A stretch of 64,000 bases of DNA. It comes from Pectobacterium carotovorum. Its GTDB lineage: Bacteria; Pseudomonadota; Gammaproteobacteria; Enterobacterales; Enterobacteriaceae. Shown here in pieces: positions 9,535 to 19,940 of the stretch (the stretch's first letter is position 1; every line of letters begins with the position of its first letter). The notes under the pieces are model-generated. The model saw only the letters and a program-made list of their open reading frames with translations. It was not told the origin of the DNA and did not search any database. The position numbers and the translations under genes are program-made. Where the stretch lies: positions 1-64,000 of the forward strand of contig NZ_FQWI01000005.1 in the NCBI RefSeq assembly GCF_900129615.1. The letters are read 5' to 3'.

Positions 9535-9572
9535 AAAACGGTGGCTGCGAAGATTCGCACTGCCGTTTTTTT
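9535..9572 (+). terminator. Terminator after ohr
   Basis: AAAACGG ... CCGTTTTTTT brackets an inner TGCGAA/TTCGCA stem, giving a hairpin with a T7 tail 65 bases past the ohr stop. Confidence 0.8.
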
Positions 9573-9760
9573 ATGACGGATATCCTCGTCCGTCACCCTT
9601 CGGGCCGTTGCTGCGCAACGTTGAAAAACGTTCCCGACGTTTTTTTATTGGTACGGCATCATCTCAATAGGCAACGGGCGTGAATGACGGGCACGGGAAT
9701 ACGAGGGCAACAAAGCCTGATGAAGAAAAAAGAGAATATAAGGAACGGGTTGGTTAAGCG

Positions 9761-9976
9761 CTACTCTTTCTGATTAACGAGTACGTTGGCAGGAAGCAGT
9801 AATTGTTCAGCACGCTGCTGCTGTTTGTCTTGATGATGACCAAACGCGGTGATGGTGGAGTAGGCAAAGCGGCCTAAAAGAATAATGAAGCTGATGAGTA
9901 AAACGGCACGGGCGATCCGAGAACCACTTCGTCGCGGGCGTATCGATAATCGTCGTTTATGGGTAAGCGTGGACAT
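9761..9976 (-). CDS. yfgG: YfgG family small membrane protein (DUF2633)
   Basis: A 71-residue protein with a basic N-terminus, one hydrophobic helix (ARAVLLISFIILLGRFAYS, about residues 22-40) and a Gln-rich polar tail. The helix and flanks match E. coli YfgG, which also lies near ppx. It is probably a single-pass inner-membrane protein. Its function here is not evident from sequence. The match to the family and to the neighbourhood is good. Confidence 0.8.
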   Translation of the reverse strand: MSTLTHKRRLSIRPRRSGSRIARAVLLISFIILLGRFAYSTITAFGHHQDKQQQRAEQLLLPANVLVNQKE

Positions 9977-10162
9977 TACCAGTTAATCCTCTGTGAAAGC
10001 GAACATTCGCTGTTGTTTATTTAGGCACAAGCAGTAGGGGAGGTCAATCTACCTCAGTGAAAAAGATGATGGTCGATCCGGTTTTCGCACGTTCGGTGCA
10101 AGGAGAGAGGGGGTAGAACCCCGCGCGAAGAGGAAAGGGCATAAGGGAAAAAGGGAATCAGT

Positions 10163-10194
10163 AAAAAACCCGCTCAAAAACGAATAAGCGGGTT
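10163..10194 (-). terminator. Terminator of the small motility gene
   Basis: AACCCGCT / AGCGGGTT stem 16 bases past the stop of the 62-codon gene. On the minus strand it continues into a run of T. Confidence 0.8.
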
Positions 10195-10210
10195 GTGTGG
10201 TGCAAGGGGA

Positions 10211-10399
10211 TTACGCCGTGGTATTGATGTTACGCCCAATCGCCGGATTTGCTGGCAGAGGTGGTAATGCCTGCAAAATACCTAAAGCAACAGACTCTTG
10301 GCTATCGAGCGCTTTTTTCAGTACAAGCGCACTGGCCTCACTGCTGGTACGCATGTTGCTGAGGTCGGTAGCGAGTGATGCAATCTGTGATACATCCAT
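10211..10399 (-). CDS. YjfB-like putative motility protein (62 residues)
   Basis: The product begins MDVSQIASLATDLSNMRTS and ends with AIGRNINTTA. This pattern fits the YjfB_motility family, small proteins of unknown mechanism found with flagellar genes. The start at 10399 is set by the strong ribosome binding site AAGGAGAG; longer in-frame extensions lack one. A nearly perfect flagellar sigma-28 promoter lies at 10509-10535 on the same strand, and a terminator follows, so the gene is a single-gene unit of the late flagellar regulon. Function is inferred from promoter and family only. Confidence 0.8.
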   Translation of the reverse strand: MDVSQIASLATDLSNMRTSSEASALVLKKALDSQESVALGILQALPPLPANPAIGRNINTTA

Positions 10400-10508
10400 T
10401 TCACTCTCCTTAACACTGAGTTGGATTGATATCCGGTATGGAAAGGAAGCGCACCTTTCCGCCGAGGCTGCATGATGTTGGCGAAAATTCTCGCCAGCCA
10501 TCATTTGG

Positions 10509-10535
10509 GTATCGGCCCCATCTCTGTAAACTTTA
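10509..10535 (-). promoter_or_regulatory. Flagellar sigma-28 (FliA) promoter
   Basis: On the minus strand TAAAGTTT-N11-GCCGATAC matches the FliA consensus TAAAGTTT-N11-GCCGATAA at 15 of 16 positions with exact spacing. It points at the 62-codon motility gene and would leave a leader of about 100 bases. Confidence 0.85.
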
Positions 10536-10630
10536 CGTTAACCGGACTTCACCAGCCAGCTCAGTTGCACAATTTTGCGCCACGGTACTGTTCGGCGTAG
10601 GTTCGAGTTTTCACGTAATGTTTTAATCAA

Positions 10631-12166
10631 TCAGGCTTTTTCTTCCTCAATCATCAGCTTCCAGCCAGTGACGTCCTGCCAATATTCCTGTTCCCGTTCC
10701 AAATCCAGCTGTACCAGCGTGTTATTGGTAAAGAAGTCGCGTGGGAACGTCAGCGTCCAGTAGTTGTCATCGGTATGCAGCCGTAACGATTCCGGCGTTG
10801 TTGTTGCCTGACGCTGGTTATTCAACAGCGTGGCAAGGCGCAAGAGTTGCATCATGGGTAAATACTGTTTCTTTTTGAACAGGTTCAACCGCGGCAGCTC
10901 TTCCAGTTTGATCGCTTTACGGTGCAATCGCACGATTAGGGACAGCACAAGCTGCTGTTCCTGATTGAAGCCGGGCAGATTGGTATTTTGCAGAATGTAA
11001 GCGGAATGACGGTGCATGCCACTATGGTTAATGCCTAATCCAACTTCATGCAGCATGGAAGCCCAGTTTAAGATGGCTTCGAGCTGTGGATGCACCAGAT
11101 TAGGATTTTGCTCTGCCCATTGCGCGTAAAGCTGCTGTGTGGTTTCCCGCACGCGTCGTGCCTGCTCACGGTCGATATTGTAATGGGTCGCCAGACTCTG
11201 CGCGGTACGGATGCGAATGTCCTGATGGCGGAAACGCCCTTCCATTTCGTACAGCACGCCTTCGCGCAGCGCGCCATCGGACAGACGTAACTCTTTGATC
11301 GCCAACGCATCGAAAATACCACACAAAATAGCCAGACCGGGAACCAGCACCGACTGACGATCTTCGGACAGGCCCGGCAGACTCAGCGCTTTAAAGTGCT
11401 TAAACTGCAAGATCTGCGTGCGTAGCATTTCCAGCCGCTCGGGCGTAATCAGGCCGTCTTTTTCTCCCATCTCCACCAGAATTTCGTGCGTGGCCTTGAT
11501 CGTTCCAGACGCGCCGAGGGCGAATTTCCAGCCGTATATGCGGTATTCCCAGGACAGCGTCTCCAGCTTTTGCGCCGCGGCCAGCCGGGCGCGCTTGAAG
11601 TTGGCTTCGCTGATTTCACCGTTCGGGAAAAACTGCTGTGCGAAACTGACGCACCCCATACGACGGCTTTCCACCAGCATCGGCTCGAAATCTTCACCGA
11701 TGACCAGCTCTGTAGAACCGCCGCCGATATCGATGACCAGCTTGCGGCCTTTTTCCGGCTGCGTATGCTCCACGCCCATAAAAATCAGACGGGCTTCTTC
11801 ATGGCCGGAAATGATCTCTATCGGATAGGGAATGATGTCCGCCGCGCGGCGCAAAAACTCCTGCGCGTTGACCGCCTGACGCAGCGCGTGCGTGCCGACG
11901 ATGGACACGTTCATTGCGGGGAAGCCTTGTAGGCGTTCAGCAAACAGCGCCAGACAGCTCAGGCCGCGTTGAATAGCTTCTTCGCTGAGCACATTTTTGC
12001 TGTCCAGCCCGTCGGCCAGATGCACTCGCTGTTTTAAACGTCCCAATACCTGAAGCGCACCGTTTACCACGCGTGCGATCACCATGTGAAAACTATTGGA
12101 GCCCAGGTCGATAGCCGCGAACTCTTGCGGCTTTATCTCGGTTTTTTCATTGTTCGTTAACGGCAT
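10631..12166 (-). CDS. ppx: Exopolyphosphatase
   Basis: Ppx removes orthophosphate from the ends of inorganic polyphosphate and can hydrolyse pppGpp. The 511-residue protein belongs to the ASKHA (actin-like) superfamily. [17 protein letters not shown] (about residues 17-33) forms the first phosphate loop, and [14 protein letters not shown] (about 143-156) the second. The C-terminal HD-like region contains [20 protein letters not shown]. Its start overlaps the ppk stop by one base (TAATG), so the pair is translationally coupled, as in E. coli. Confidence 0.96.
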   Translation of the reverse strand: MPLTNNEKTEIKPQEFAAIDLGSNSFHMVIARVVNGALQVLGRLKQRVHLADGLDSKNVLSEEAIQRGLSCLALFAERLQGFPAMNVSIVGTHALRQAVNAQEFLRRAADIIPYPIEIISGHEEARLIFMGVEHTQPEKGRKLVIDIGGGSTELVIGEDFEPMLVESRRMGCVSFAQQFFPNGEISEANFKRARLAAAQKLETLSWEYRIYGWKFALGASGTIKATHEILVEMGEKDGLITPERLEMLRTQILQFKHFKALSLPGLSEDRQSVLVPGLAILCGIFDALAIKELRLSDGALREGVLYEMEGRFRHQDIRIRTAQSLATHYNIDREQARRVRETTQQLYAQWAEQNPNLVHPQLEAILNWASMLHEVGLGINHSGMHRHSAYILQNTNLPGFNQEQQLVLSLIVRLHRKAIKLEELPRLNLFKKKQYLPMMQLLRLATLLNNQRQATTTPESLRLHTDDNYWTLTFPRDFFTNNTLVQLDLEREQEYWQDVTGWKLMIEEEKA

Positions 12167-14238
12167 TATTCAGGCTTATCTCCAGGTTGCTCCAACGCCT
12201 TGATGTAGTCGTAAATGGCATTTTGCGCGCGTACTTTACGCTTGTTGCCGCGTGAGACATAGCGGTTGCTCGACTCTTTATCAATGACACGGGCTTTTAC
12301 CGTATCGCTGAACAGAATATCCAGCGTTTCCAGTACGCGGTTTTTCAAAATGGGATCCAGGATTTCCACTGCGACTTCAATGCGATAATCAATGTTGCGT
12401 GTCATCCAGTCTGCGGAAGAGAGATAGACTTTCTTGTCCCCGCCGTTGTTGAAGACATACACCCGATCGTGTTCCAGATAGCGGTCAAGAATACTGATGA
12501 CCTGAATATTTTCGCTGATCCCCGGTAAATTAGGAATCAGTGAACACATGCCACGTACCAGCAGATTGATTTTTACGCCCGCAGACGAAGCCTGATACAG
12601 CTTTTCCGCCAGCCCTTTATCCACCAGATTATTTACCTTAAGCGTAATGCCTGCATCACGATTCGCCAGCGCATTTTCGATCTCGGTATCGATCAATTGG
12701 TAAAGCTTGTCGCGGGAGTTTTGCGGTGACACCAGCAGGTGCTCGAAGCTGACCGGGCGGTAGGGGTTTTCAATGAAGTTGAAGACGCGACGGACTTCGT
12801 TGGTAATGCGTTCGTCGGCGGTCAACAGCGAGTAATCCGTATACAGGCGTGCGGTTTTCTCGTTGAAGTTGCCGGTGCCGATGTGCGCGTAACGCACGAT
12901 GTTTTCCCCTTCGCGGCGGGAAATCAGGAACAGTTTGGCGTGAATCTTCAGCCCAGGCACTGAGAAAATGACGTGCACGCCCGCTTCCGTCAGGCGCTTA
13001 GCCCAATGGATGTTTGCCTCTTCGTCAAAGCGTGCCTGTAGCTCGACCACGACCGTCACTTTCTTGCCGTTGTGCGCCGCATGGATCATAGAAGTAATGA
13101 TGCGCGAGTCTTTGGCGACGCGGTAAATATTGATTTTGATGGACAGCACGTTAGGGTCGAAAGAGGCTTGTCGCAGCAGTTCCAATACGTGTTCGAAGGT
13201 GTGGTACGGGTAATAGAGCAGAACGTCGCGCTCACGGATCGCATCAAATCCGTTACGAAAATGGTTGAACCCGGTGTGTCGCAGGCGCGGCAGGGGTTTG
13301 TTGACCAGATTGGCACGTCCGACGTTCGGGAAAGAGATAAAGTCTTTGAAATTGTGGTAGCGCCCGCCGGGGATGACGGAATCATAAGAAGAGATCCCCA
13401 GTTTCTCGAGTAGCATGGCGACCATCGCGTCCGGCATATCGCGCTGATAAACGAATCTCACCGGCTCGGCAGTCAGGCGTTGCTTCAGACTGGAAGACAT
13501 CAGCTCCAGCAGACTGGATTCCATTTCCGTCACCAGATCGTATTCCGCATCGCGCGTCATCTTCATGGAGTACGCGTTCAGCGCATCATAATCAAAGAAG
13601 CCCTTGAAGATATCATCCAGACAGTAACGCAGAATGTTGTCGATGAGGATCATGGTTTTACGGCGGCGTGGCGCTTCCGCTGGCAGGTTGACGAAGCGCG
13701 GTATTTTATCCGAAGGAATTTCCAGCAGGGCGTAACTGATCTCATCGCCACGAATAATTTCGACGGCAAGATAGGTATAGTTATCCTTCAGGAACTCCAC
13801 CAGATCGGTTTCGTCAAAGATCAGTATTGGCGTGATGTGCGGGCGCAGATATTGCCGGAAGTAATCTCTCAGCCACTCTTGCTGATTAGGGGAAACCTGA
13901 CGTTCGTTGACCAGAAAAATCTGGTTACGCGCCATCTCCAGCAGCAGTTCGTTGTACAAGCTATCGAAAATTTGATCGGTTTTTAGTACGCGCGCCTGAA
14001 TTTTGCCTAAAAGGTGTCGCAGATTGCCGTCCAGACCTTGCTCTTCATTAATCAGAATGCGTCTTTTCAAATCGGCAAAACGGACTTTATAAAATTCATC
14101 AAGGTTGCTGGAGTAAATGCCAAGAAAGCGCATGCGTTCGATTAACGGATTGCTTTTATCTGCTGCTTCCTGAAGTACTCGTTCATTAAAGGATAACCAA
14201 CTTAATTCTTTCTCTATGTAGAGTTTGTCCTGACCCAT
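12166..14238 (-). CDS. ppk: Polyphosphate kinase 1
   Basis: Ppk1 polymerises the terminal phosphate of ATP into polyphosphate. From the ATG at 14238 the protein is 690 residues, close to E. coli Ppk (688), and begins [24 protein letters not shown] lies 5 bases before it; an ATG 13 codons earlier lacks this. Conserved pieces include [15 protein letters not shown], the catalytic-His region [14 protein letters not shown], and [16 protein letters not shown] near the end. It is co-transcribed with ppx and divergent from pstC. Confidence 0.96.
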   Translation of the reverse strand: MGQDKLYIEKELSWLSFNERVLQEAADKSNPLIERMRFLGIYSSNLDEFYKVRFADLKRRILINEEQGLDGNLRHLLGKIQARVLKTDQIFDSLYNELLLEMARNQIFLVNERQVSPNQQEWLRDYFRQYLRPHITPILIFDETDLVEFLKDNYTYLAVEIIRGDEISYALLEIPSDKIPRFVNLPAEAPRRRKTMILIDNILRYCLDDIFKGFFDYDALNAYSMKMTRDAEYDLVTEMESSLLELMSSSLKQRLTAEPVRFVYQRDMPDAMVAMLLEKLGISSYDSVIPGGRYHNFKDFISFPNVGRANLVNKPLPRLRHTGFNHFRNGFDAIRERDVLLYYPYHTFEHVLELLRQASFDPNVLSIKINIYRVAKDSRIITSMIHAAHNGKKVTVVVELQARFDEEANIHWAKRLTEAGVHVIFSVPGLKIHAKLFLISRREGENIVRYAHIGTGNFNEKTARLYTDYSLLTADERITNEVRRVFNFIENPYRPVSFEHLLVSPQNSRDKLYQLIDTEIENALANRDAGITLKVNNLVDKGLAEKLYQASSAGVKINLLVRGMCSLIPNLPGISENIQVISILDRYLEHDRVYVFNNGGDKKVYLSSADWMTRNIDYRIEVAVEILDPILKNRVLETLDILFSDTVKARVIDKESSNRYVSRGNKRKVRAQNAIYDYIKALEQPGDKPE

Positions 14239-14455
14239 TGTCACTCCGCTCAACTCATGTACTGAAGGTTCATCCAATATTCATACCCTTCCTCTGTGAG
14301 GATAGGGTACAACAACATTATGGCGTGTTGATGACGATAAAATCTAATTCATAGACAGACTTACCATTGTCATATTATGGGCGTAAAGGCAACATATGCT
14401 ACCCGCAATACGTTAGCAACACGACTCTGGCGGCTTCACTCTAACGGCGAGAATA

Positions 14456-16624
14456 ATGGTAAACACAGGCAACACATCACAGTATCGGGATCGTCGGCGA
14501 GCGTGGATCGACCGCTTGGTTCACCGCATTGTTGCGGGCAGTGGGCTGCTAGTGCTGGCTATGCTGTTGTTAATCTTCTTCTATCTACTGTATGTGGTGA
14601 CGCCACTGTTCCTTTCCCCCACCGTTAACGGCCAAAAAACGGTGTCACGCCACGGTGCGGAGCCCTCGCTGGCGCTGGGGCTTAGCGATAACGGGCAAAT
14701 CGGGTTTCGCATCGACAGTCAGGGATATGGCGAGTTTATTCCGTTTGCGGAAAACCAGCCTATGTCGCGTATTCAACTGGTGCCTGCGCTGAGTTTACTG
14801 GCGCAGAGTCAGGGGGAGCGACAGGTTTATGCCCTGAGCCAGCCTGATGGCCGTTTGGTTTTCGTGCAACCTGTTTTATCGCGTATGGAAAACCGTTCTC
14901 CAGGCTGGGATTATCCGCTGGGTGAGCAGGCGTATTCGCTTGGGTTACCTGCGCAGCCGCTGCGTTATCTGGCAGTGGCAGCAGTGGGTGAAAAGCATGC
15001 TGTTGTGGCGGCGATCGGACAGGAAAATGCCTTGATTATTGCCGATGTTGATAAAAATGGTGTGCGGCAACGGGCACAGATTACGCTTCCTGCGGGTACG
15101 GTTAGCCAACTACTGCTGACACCAGACGGACAGCAGGTGTATTTGCTCAGCGGTAAGACATTAACGCTGTGGCAGGTGGGGGCGAACGCGCTGACGCTGC
15201 GGGAAGAGCGACAGTTACAACTGGCGGAACCGCTGCATCTGGCGCTGTTGTCCGGTGGACGATCGCTGCTGGTGCAGGCTGCTGACGGGCGGATTAGCCA
15301 ATGGTTTGAGGTTCCGGGCGAAAAGGGTGCGACGCTGACAGAGACGCGCCAGTTTCCGCACGTTGTGGGCGAATCGGTGTTGTTGGCAACGGAGGCGCAG
15401 CGACGAGTCTTTGCCACATTGAACGCACAGGGTGAACTGTCACTGTTTGCCAGTAAACAGTCTCATGCACTGCTGACGCAGACGCTACCGGCCCATGCAC
15501 AAACGCTGGCGTTTTCGCCACGCGGTTCTGCCATCTTGGTTGAAACGGCGCAGGGCTGGCATCGCTATCAGGTTGATAACCCGTATCCCGATATTGGCTG
15601 GCGCGGGCTGTGGCAAAAGCTGTGGTACGAGAACTATCCGGAGCCTGCTTATATCTGGCAATCCACGTCTGCGGACGACAGCTATCAGGCCAAATTCAGC
15701 ATGATGCCGCTGATGCTGGGCACGATGAAGGCAGCGATTTACGCCATGCTGTTTGCTACGCCGCTGGCGTTGTCCGCCGCGATTTATACCGCCTGCTTTA
15801 TGTCGCCGACGCTGCGACGCTGGATTAAACCCACGCTGGAAATCATGGGCGCACTGCCGACGGTGGTTGTCGGCCTGATTGCGGCCATCTGGCTGGCCCC
15901 GCATTTTGCGACCTATCTGTCCGCGATTCTGGTCATGCCGATTTTATGGATGCTGGCCGTGCTTGGCTGCGGCTGGCTGATTGAGTGCCTGCCGACGCGC
16001 TGGCGCGTCCGTTTCCCTGCGGGCTGGGACGTGCTATTCCTCATCCCCACGATCTTGCTGACATTTGTGGTCGGCTGCTGGCTTGCGCCACGGATGGAGA
16101 TCTGGGTGCTAGGGCAGCCGCTGTACCAGTGGTTAGGCGATGATTTTGTGCAGCGTAATACGCTGGTGGCGGGCGTTGCTCTTGGCTTCGCGCTGATCCC
16201 GCTGATTTTTTCGCTGGCGGAGGATGCGCTGTTCAGCGTACCGGCTCGTTTAAGTCAGGGATCGTTGGCGCTGGGGGCGACGGCGTGGCAAACCCTGTGG
16301 CGCGTTGTGCTGCCGTCCGCCAGCGCTGGGATTTTCGCCGCGTTGATGCTGAGTTTTGGTCGCGCCGTGGGGGAAACCATGATTGTGCTCATGGCGACGG
16401 GCAACACGCCGATTATGGATGAAGGCCTGCTTCAGGGTCTGCGTTCGCTGGCGGCGAATATCGCTATTGAAATGCCGGAAGCGGTGACGAACAGCGGTCA
16501 CTATCGGGTGCTGTTCTTAACGGCATTAACGCTGTTTGTTTTCACGTTCATCGTGAACACGCTGGCTGAAACTATCCGGCAGCGCTTACGCCAACGCTAC
16601 CGTGATGAAGGAGAAAACGCGTGA
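14456..16624 (+). CDS. pstC: Long-form phosphate ABC transporter permease PstC
   Basis: The protein is 722 residues, more than twice classical PstC (about 319). One membrane helix (about residues 30-55) is followed by a large domain of some 340 residues, with short repeated beta-propeller-like stretches, expected to face the periplasm. The C-terminal third (about 420-715) is the transport permease with an EAA-type loop (RAVGETMIVLMATGN). Long PstC forms paired with long PstA occur in Vibrio and other gamma-proteobacteria. It overlaps pstA (GTGA). No PstS or PhoU gene is adjacent, so the binding protein must come from elsewhere. The phosphate substrate is inferred from family and from ppk-ppx next door. 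Confidence 0.85.
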   Translation: MVNTGNTSQYRDRRRAWIDRLVHRIVAGSGLLVLAMLLLIFFYLLYVVTPLFLSPTVNGQKTVSRHGAEPSLALGLSDNGQIGFRIDSQGYGEFIPFAENQPMSRIQLVPALSLLAQSQGERQVYALSQPDGRLVFVQPVLSRMENRSPGWDYPLGEQAYSLGLPAQPLRYLAVAAVGEKHAVVAAIGQENALIIADVDKNGVRQRAQITLPAGTVSQLLLTPDGQQVYLLSGKTLTLWQVGANALTLREERQLQLAEPLHLALLSGGRSLLVQAADGRISQWFEVPGEKGATLTETRQFPHVVGESVLLATEAQRRVFATLNAQGELSLFASKQSHALLTQTLPAHAQTLAFSPRGSAILVETAQGWHRYQVDNPYPDIGWRGLWQKLWYENYPEPAYIWQSTSADDSYQAKFSMMPLMLGTMKAAIYAMLFATPLALSAAIYTACFMSPTLRRWIKPTLEIMGALPTVVVGLIAAIWLAPHFATYLSAILVMPILWMLAVLGCGWLIECLPTRWRVRFPAGWDVLFLIPTILLTFVVGCWLAPRMEIWVLGQPLYQWLGDDFVQRNTLVAGVALGFALIPLIFSLAEDALFSVPARLSQGSLALGATAWQTLWRVVLPSASAGIFAALMLSFGRAVGETMIVLMATGNTPIMDEGLLQGLRSLAANIAIEMPEAVTNSGHYRVLFLTALTLFVFTFIVNTLAETIRQRLRQRYRDEGENA

Positions 16625-18267
16625 AGCGCTGGTTCCGTTCGGGAAGGCCTTGGGTGTGGCTGACCGCATCGTCAATTTCCATTAGCCTGCTGGCGATGCT
16701 GGCAATCATCGTGCTGCTGGCTGGGCAGGGCATGCGCTATCTGTGGCCGCAGCCCGTTTGGTTGCTGACGTTGCAGCCGGAACAAGGTGCGCAGCGTGCG
16801 CTGATAGGGGAAATTTATGCGGAGCAGACGCTTTCGTCCCAGCAGTTGGAACAGGCCGGTTTGTCCTCTTCGCCCGGGGACGCTGAAACCCGCTATTTGA
16901 TCAAAATTGGCCAGCGTGAAATCTATGGGCAGAGTTTCCGCTCGCTGCTGTCGCGCGATATTGTCCGCTTTGATAGACCTGCCGATATTCTGGTGTTAAA
17001 GCGGACGAACAATGGCACGGCCTATGGCTATCTGTCTGGCATGCTGGAGGGTGAGCAGCCGCTGGTGGCGACGGATCTCCCTGCAACGTTGCAGCATCGC
17101 GTCGAGCAGGTGCAGGGGTTGCTGGCGAAGGCGCAGGCCATCCGCATGGGAGAGATGGCGAAGATCAACCAGCAGTTTGAGACGCTGCGGCTGGAAGAGA
17201 AAAAGCGGCAGCAGGCCAAGACGTTGGATAATCAGGCGTTAGCCCGTCTTCAGGCTGAGCGCATTGAACTGCAACGCCGCTTCGATGAGCTGTCGCGCCA
17301 GTTAACCTCACTTAATCTGGACATTAATCGAGATACCGTGCAGCTACGCGACGCAAACGGCAGCGTTCATCTTATCCCGCTCAGGGACATTGAACAGGCC
17401 TGGTTCCCTAATGCGATGAACCTGTGGGAAAAAGTCAGCCACTGGGGCGAGCAGGCGAAATTCATGCTGGTGCACTATTCGCCGGACAGCAACAGCGCTG
17501 GCCACCTTTTCCCCGCCATTTTTGGCACGGTGCTGATGGTGGTGCTGATGTCTATTGTCGTGATGCCGTTGGGTGTGATCGCCGCGGTTTATCTGCATGA
17601 GTACGCGGGGAAAAACAGCTTAACGCGCTGGGTGCGGATTGCCGTGGTCAATCTGGCGGGGGTGCCGTCCATTGTGTACGGCGTGTTCGGGTTAGGCTTT
17701 TTTGTTTATCTCATCGGCGGTACGCTGGATCAACTGTTCTATTCCGAGGCGCTGCCGAATCCGACGTTTGGGACGCCGGGGCTGTTGTGGGCGTCGCTGA
17801 CGCTGGCACTGCTGACGCTACCGGTGGTGATTGTGGCGACGGAAGAAGGGCTGTCGCGCATTCCAATGTCTGTGCGCCACGGTTCACTGGCGTTGGGGGC
17901 TACCAAAGCCGAAACGCTGTGGCATGTTGTGCTGCCGATGGCGGTTCCCGCGATGATGACGGGCTTGATCCTCGCTGTGGCGCGTGCCGCGGGGGAAACC
18001 GCGCCGCTGATGTTGGTCGGCGTGGTGAAGTCGGTGCCGGTTTTACCGGTTGATGACATTTTCCCTTATCTGCATCTTGAGCGAAAATTTATGCATCTGG
18101 GATTCCAAATCTACGATCTGGCGTTCCAAAGCCCAGATGTGGAAGCGGCAAGGCCGCTGGTGTACATCACCGCACTGCTGCTGGTGTTGATTGTTGTTGG
18201 ATTGAACCTTGCAGCGATTGGGATTCGCCATGTTCTGCGTGAGAAATACCGTTCGTTATCACTCTGA
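16621..18267 (+). CDS. pstA: Long-form phosphate ABC transporter permease PstA
   Basis: A 548-residue permease starting with GTG overlapping the pstC stop. One N-terminal membrane helix (about residues 15-37) precedes a long extramembrane part with a Gln/Arg-rich coiled coil (about 175-235, FETLRLEEKKRQQAK and RRFDELSRQL), as in the DUF3333-bearing PstA forms. The C-terminal 250 residues are the permease proper, with VARAAGETAPLMLVGVVK as the ATPase-contact loop. It is the partner of the long PstC. Confidence 0.87.
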   Translation: MKRWFRSGRPWVWLTASSISISLLAMLAIIVLLAGQGMRYLWPQPVWLLTLQPEQGAQRALIGEIYAEQTLSSQQLEQAGLSSSPGDAETRYLIKIGQREIYGQSFRSLLSRDIVRFDRPADILVLKRTNNGTAYGYLSGMLEGEQPLVATDLPATLQHRVEQVQGLLAKAQAIRMGEMAKINQQFETLRLEEKKRQQAKTLDNQALARLQAERIELQRRFDELSRQLTSLNLDINRDTVQLRDANGSVHLIPLRDIEQAWFPNAMNLWEKVSHWGEQAKFMLVHYSPDSNSAGHLFPAIFGTVLMVVLMSIVVMPLGVIAAVYLHEYAGKNSLTRWVRIAVVNLAGVPSIVYGVFGLGFFVYLIGGTLDQLFYSEALPNPTFGTPGLLWASLTLALLTLPVVIVATEEGLSRIPMSVRHGSLALGATKAETLWHVVLPMAVPAMMTGLILAVARAAGETAPLMLVGVVKSVPVLPVDDIFPYLHLERKFMHLGFQIYDLAFQSPDVEAARPLVYITALLLVLIVVGLNLAAIGIRHVLREKYRSLSL

Positions 18268-18282
18268 AAGTAGGATGAAGTT

Positions 18283-19098
18283 ATGGGATTTATGACACAA
18301 AAGGAGATGGCACCGCTGCCTGATGTTCATCAACTGAGTGATGAGCAGACGACGTTAACCGTGGAACATCTGAATCTTTACTATGGCGACAAGCAGGCAC
18401 TGAACGATATTTCGATTCGTATTCCGAAGAATCAGGTGACGGCGCTGATTGGCCCGTCGGGCTGTGGCAAATCCACGCTGTTACGCTGCTTTAATCGTAT
18501 GAACGATCTGGTGGATGACTGTCGCACCGAAGGTGATATCTGGCTGAATGGAATGCCTGTCAACGACCCGCAGTTGGATGTTGCCACGTTGCGCCGTCGG
18601 GTGGGTATGGTTTTTCAACGACCGAATCCGTTTCCCAAGTCGATCTATGAAAATGTGATTTATGGCCTGAGATTACAGGGGCTACGCGATCGCCGCTTTC
18701 TGGATGATGCCGTTGAGCGCGCGCTACGTGCGGCGGCACTGTGGCATGAGGTAAAGGATCGTCTGAGCGACAACGCGCTAACGCTATCCAGCGGCCAGCA
18801 GCAGCGTTTAGTGATCGCCCGAGCGATCGCCATTGAACCGGAAGTGTTGTTGCTGGATGAGCCGACCTCCGCGCTCGATCCCATTTCGACGCTGGTTGTC
18901 GAGGAACTGATGGGAACGCTAAAGCAACATTTCACGCTGGTGCTGGTGACGCACAACATGCAGCAGGCGGCTCGCGTGTCGGATTACACCGCGTTTATCA
19001 ATCAGGGCAAACTGATCGAATACAATCGTACGGACGATCTATTTACCTCTCCGACTCAGCGCCGCACAGAGGATTATATTACTGGGCGTTTTGGTTAG
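18283..19098 (+). CDS. pstB: Phosphate ABC transporter ATP-binding protein PstB
   Basis: The ATPase of the Pst importer, 271 residues. Walker A is GPSGCGKS (about residues 52-59), the Q-loop region is [16 protein letters not shown] (typical of PstB), the signature is LSSGQQQR and Walker B is [12 protein letters not shown]. The C-terminal [12 protein letters not shown] is also characteristic. It lies 15 bases past pstA with AGGA upstream. An alternative ATG lies three codons in. It is the last gene of the pstCAB unit. Confidence 0.95.
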   Translation: MGFMTQKEMAPLPDVHQLSDEQTTLTVEHLNLYYGDKQALNDISIRIPKNQVTALIGPSGCGKSTLLRCFNRMNDLVDDCRTEGDIWLNGMPVNDPQLDVATLRRRVGMVFQRPNPFPKSIYENVIYGLRLQGLRDRRFLDDAVERALRAAALWHEVKDRLSDNALTLSSGQQQRLVIARAIAIEPEVLLLDEPTSALDPISTLVVEELMGTLKQHFTLVLVTHNMQQAARVSDYTAFINQGKLIEYNRTDDLFTSPTQRRTEDYITGRFG

Positions 19099-19120
19099 AA
19101 CCGTACTTAAATAATAGAAT

Positions 19121-19171
19121 GCAATATCATTTCTATGCGTATCATTTTATTATGAATGGTAATGATATTGC
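19121..19171. repeat. Inverted repeat after pstB
   Basis: GCAATATCATT and AATGATATTGC form a perfect 11-base inverted repeat with a 29-base spacer, in a very AT-rich gap between pstB and the YolA-like gene. It could be an operator (part of it, GGTAATGATAT, resembles a half Fur box) or an RNA hairpin. Beyond it the gap to 19331 shows nothing definite. Confidence 0.4.
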
Positions 19172-19331
19172 GAATATTTTTAAACTTTTCATAAAAATAA
19201 ATAACCGATTAATTATTATTTTTTTTAATTTAAAAGTTTTTGTTTTTTGTGATTTAATTACTGAAAAAAATGAAATTTTGATTCATAGTTTATATGCAGC
19301 GATTGGCTGTATTTAAATGGAATTACTCAGG

Positions 19332-19895
19332 ATGAGAAAGAAAATATATATTGGCGTTGCATTCAGTATGTTGGTTAGTGTGATGTTTCCGGCTTATTCT
19401 CAGGCTCAGGAAGAGCCAGTGGCGGAGGTAATTACAGCATTCGACTCTCCCCTTCTGGAGAACCCAACATCTGCAAATGAATCCTCTTCTCAGGACTATA
19501 AGCCTCTTCGTGCGCCAGCGCCTGCATTGAGTTCTGTCTATGTCTATGCTGTGGCATCAACACAGAATGGTGGAGCCTGGGAATATATTGGCCCAAATAA
19601 ACTTGCGACAACTCAGGATCATGGCGGAGCGCAACTGCGAATTGCAGTGCTGGAAGTGGGCTATGGTAATAACCGCTTTGGTTGGGTGAATGGTACGCAA
19701 AAGAGTCCCTATCAGGTTAATGGCGTCTGTGTCGTCGGTGGTTATTATACCGAGTCATGCCCTGCAGGTTCGACTTATGTGGGATGGATGGCTTATTTCA
19801 ATGGCGATGGCATGCAGTCAGGTCCTTTCCGCTATCAATCTACTTCGATTAATGCACCTTTTAGAACGCTTAGCACTTCACTGAATATTCGATAA
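19332..19895 (+). CDS. Secreted YolA-like protein (DUF4879 type)
   Basis: A protein of about 187 residues with a clear signal peptide (RKKIYIGVAFSMLVSVMF, cut after AYSQA). After a Ser/Pro-rich linker comes the conserved block AVASTQNGGAWEYIGPNKL then ATTQDHGGAQ and EVGYGNNRFGWVNG, matching the YolA/DUF4879 family of small secreted proteins. Two cysteines (in GVCVVGG and ESCPAG) could form a disulfide. The start could be the ATG 5 codons earlier; neither has an ideal ribosome binding site. The surroundings are AT-rich compared with pstB, suggesting acquired DNA. Function is unknown. Confidence 0.72.
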   Translation: MRKKIYIGVAFSMLVSVMFPAYSQAQEEPVAEVITAFDSPLLENPTSANESSSQDYKPLRAPAPALSSVYVYAVASTQNGGAWEYIGPNKLATTQDHGGAQLRIAVLEVGYGNNRFGWVNGTQKSPYQVNGVCVVGGYYTESCPAGSTYVGWMAYFNGDGMQSGPFRYQSTSINAPFRTLSTSLNIR

Positions 19896-19907
19896 CACCG
19901 CATTCTC

Positions 19908-19937
19908 AGCAGGTTCTCTTAAAAGAGGACCTGCTTT
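19908..19937. terminator. Bidirectional terminator
   Basis: AGCAGGTTCTCTT pairs with AAGAGGACCTGCT (one mismatch), followed by TTTT, between two convergent genes. Confidence 0.75.
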
Positions 19938-19940
19938 TCA

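Noticed and set aside
14278-14455. PHO box upstream of pstC
   Set aside because: Only a single half-like TTGTCATA is present; the second repeat is missing on both strands, so PhoB control cannot be supported from sequence.
19119-19316. 65-codon frame after pstB
   Set aside because: Very Phe/Ile/Lys/Asn-rich, as expected from random AT-rich DNA, and it covers the inverted repeat.
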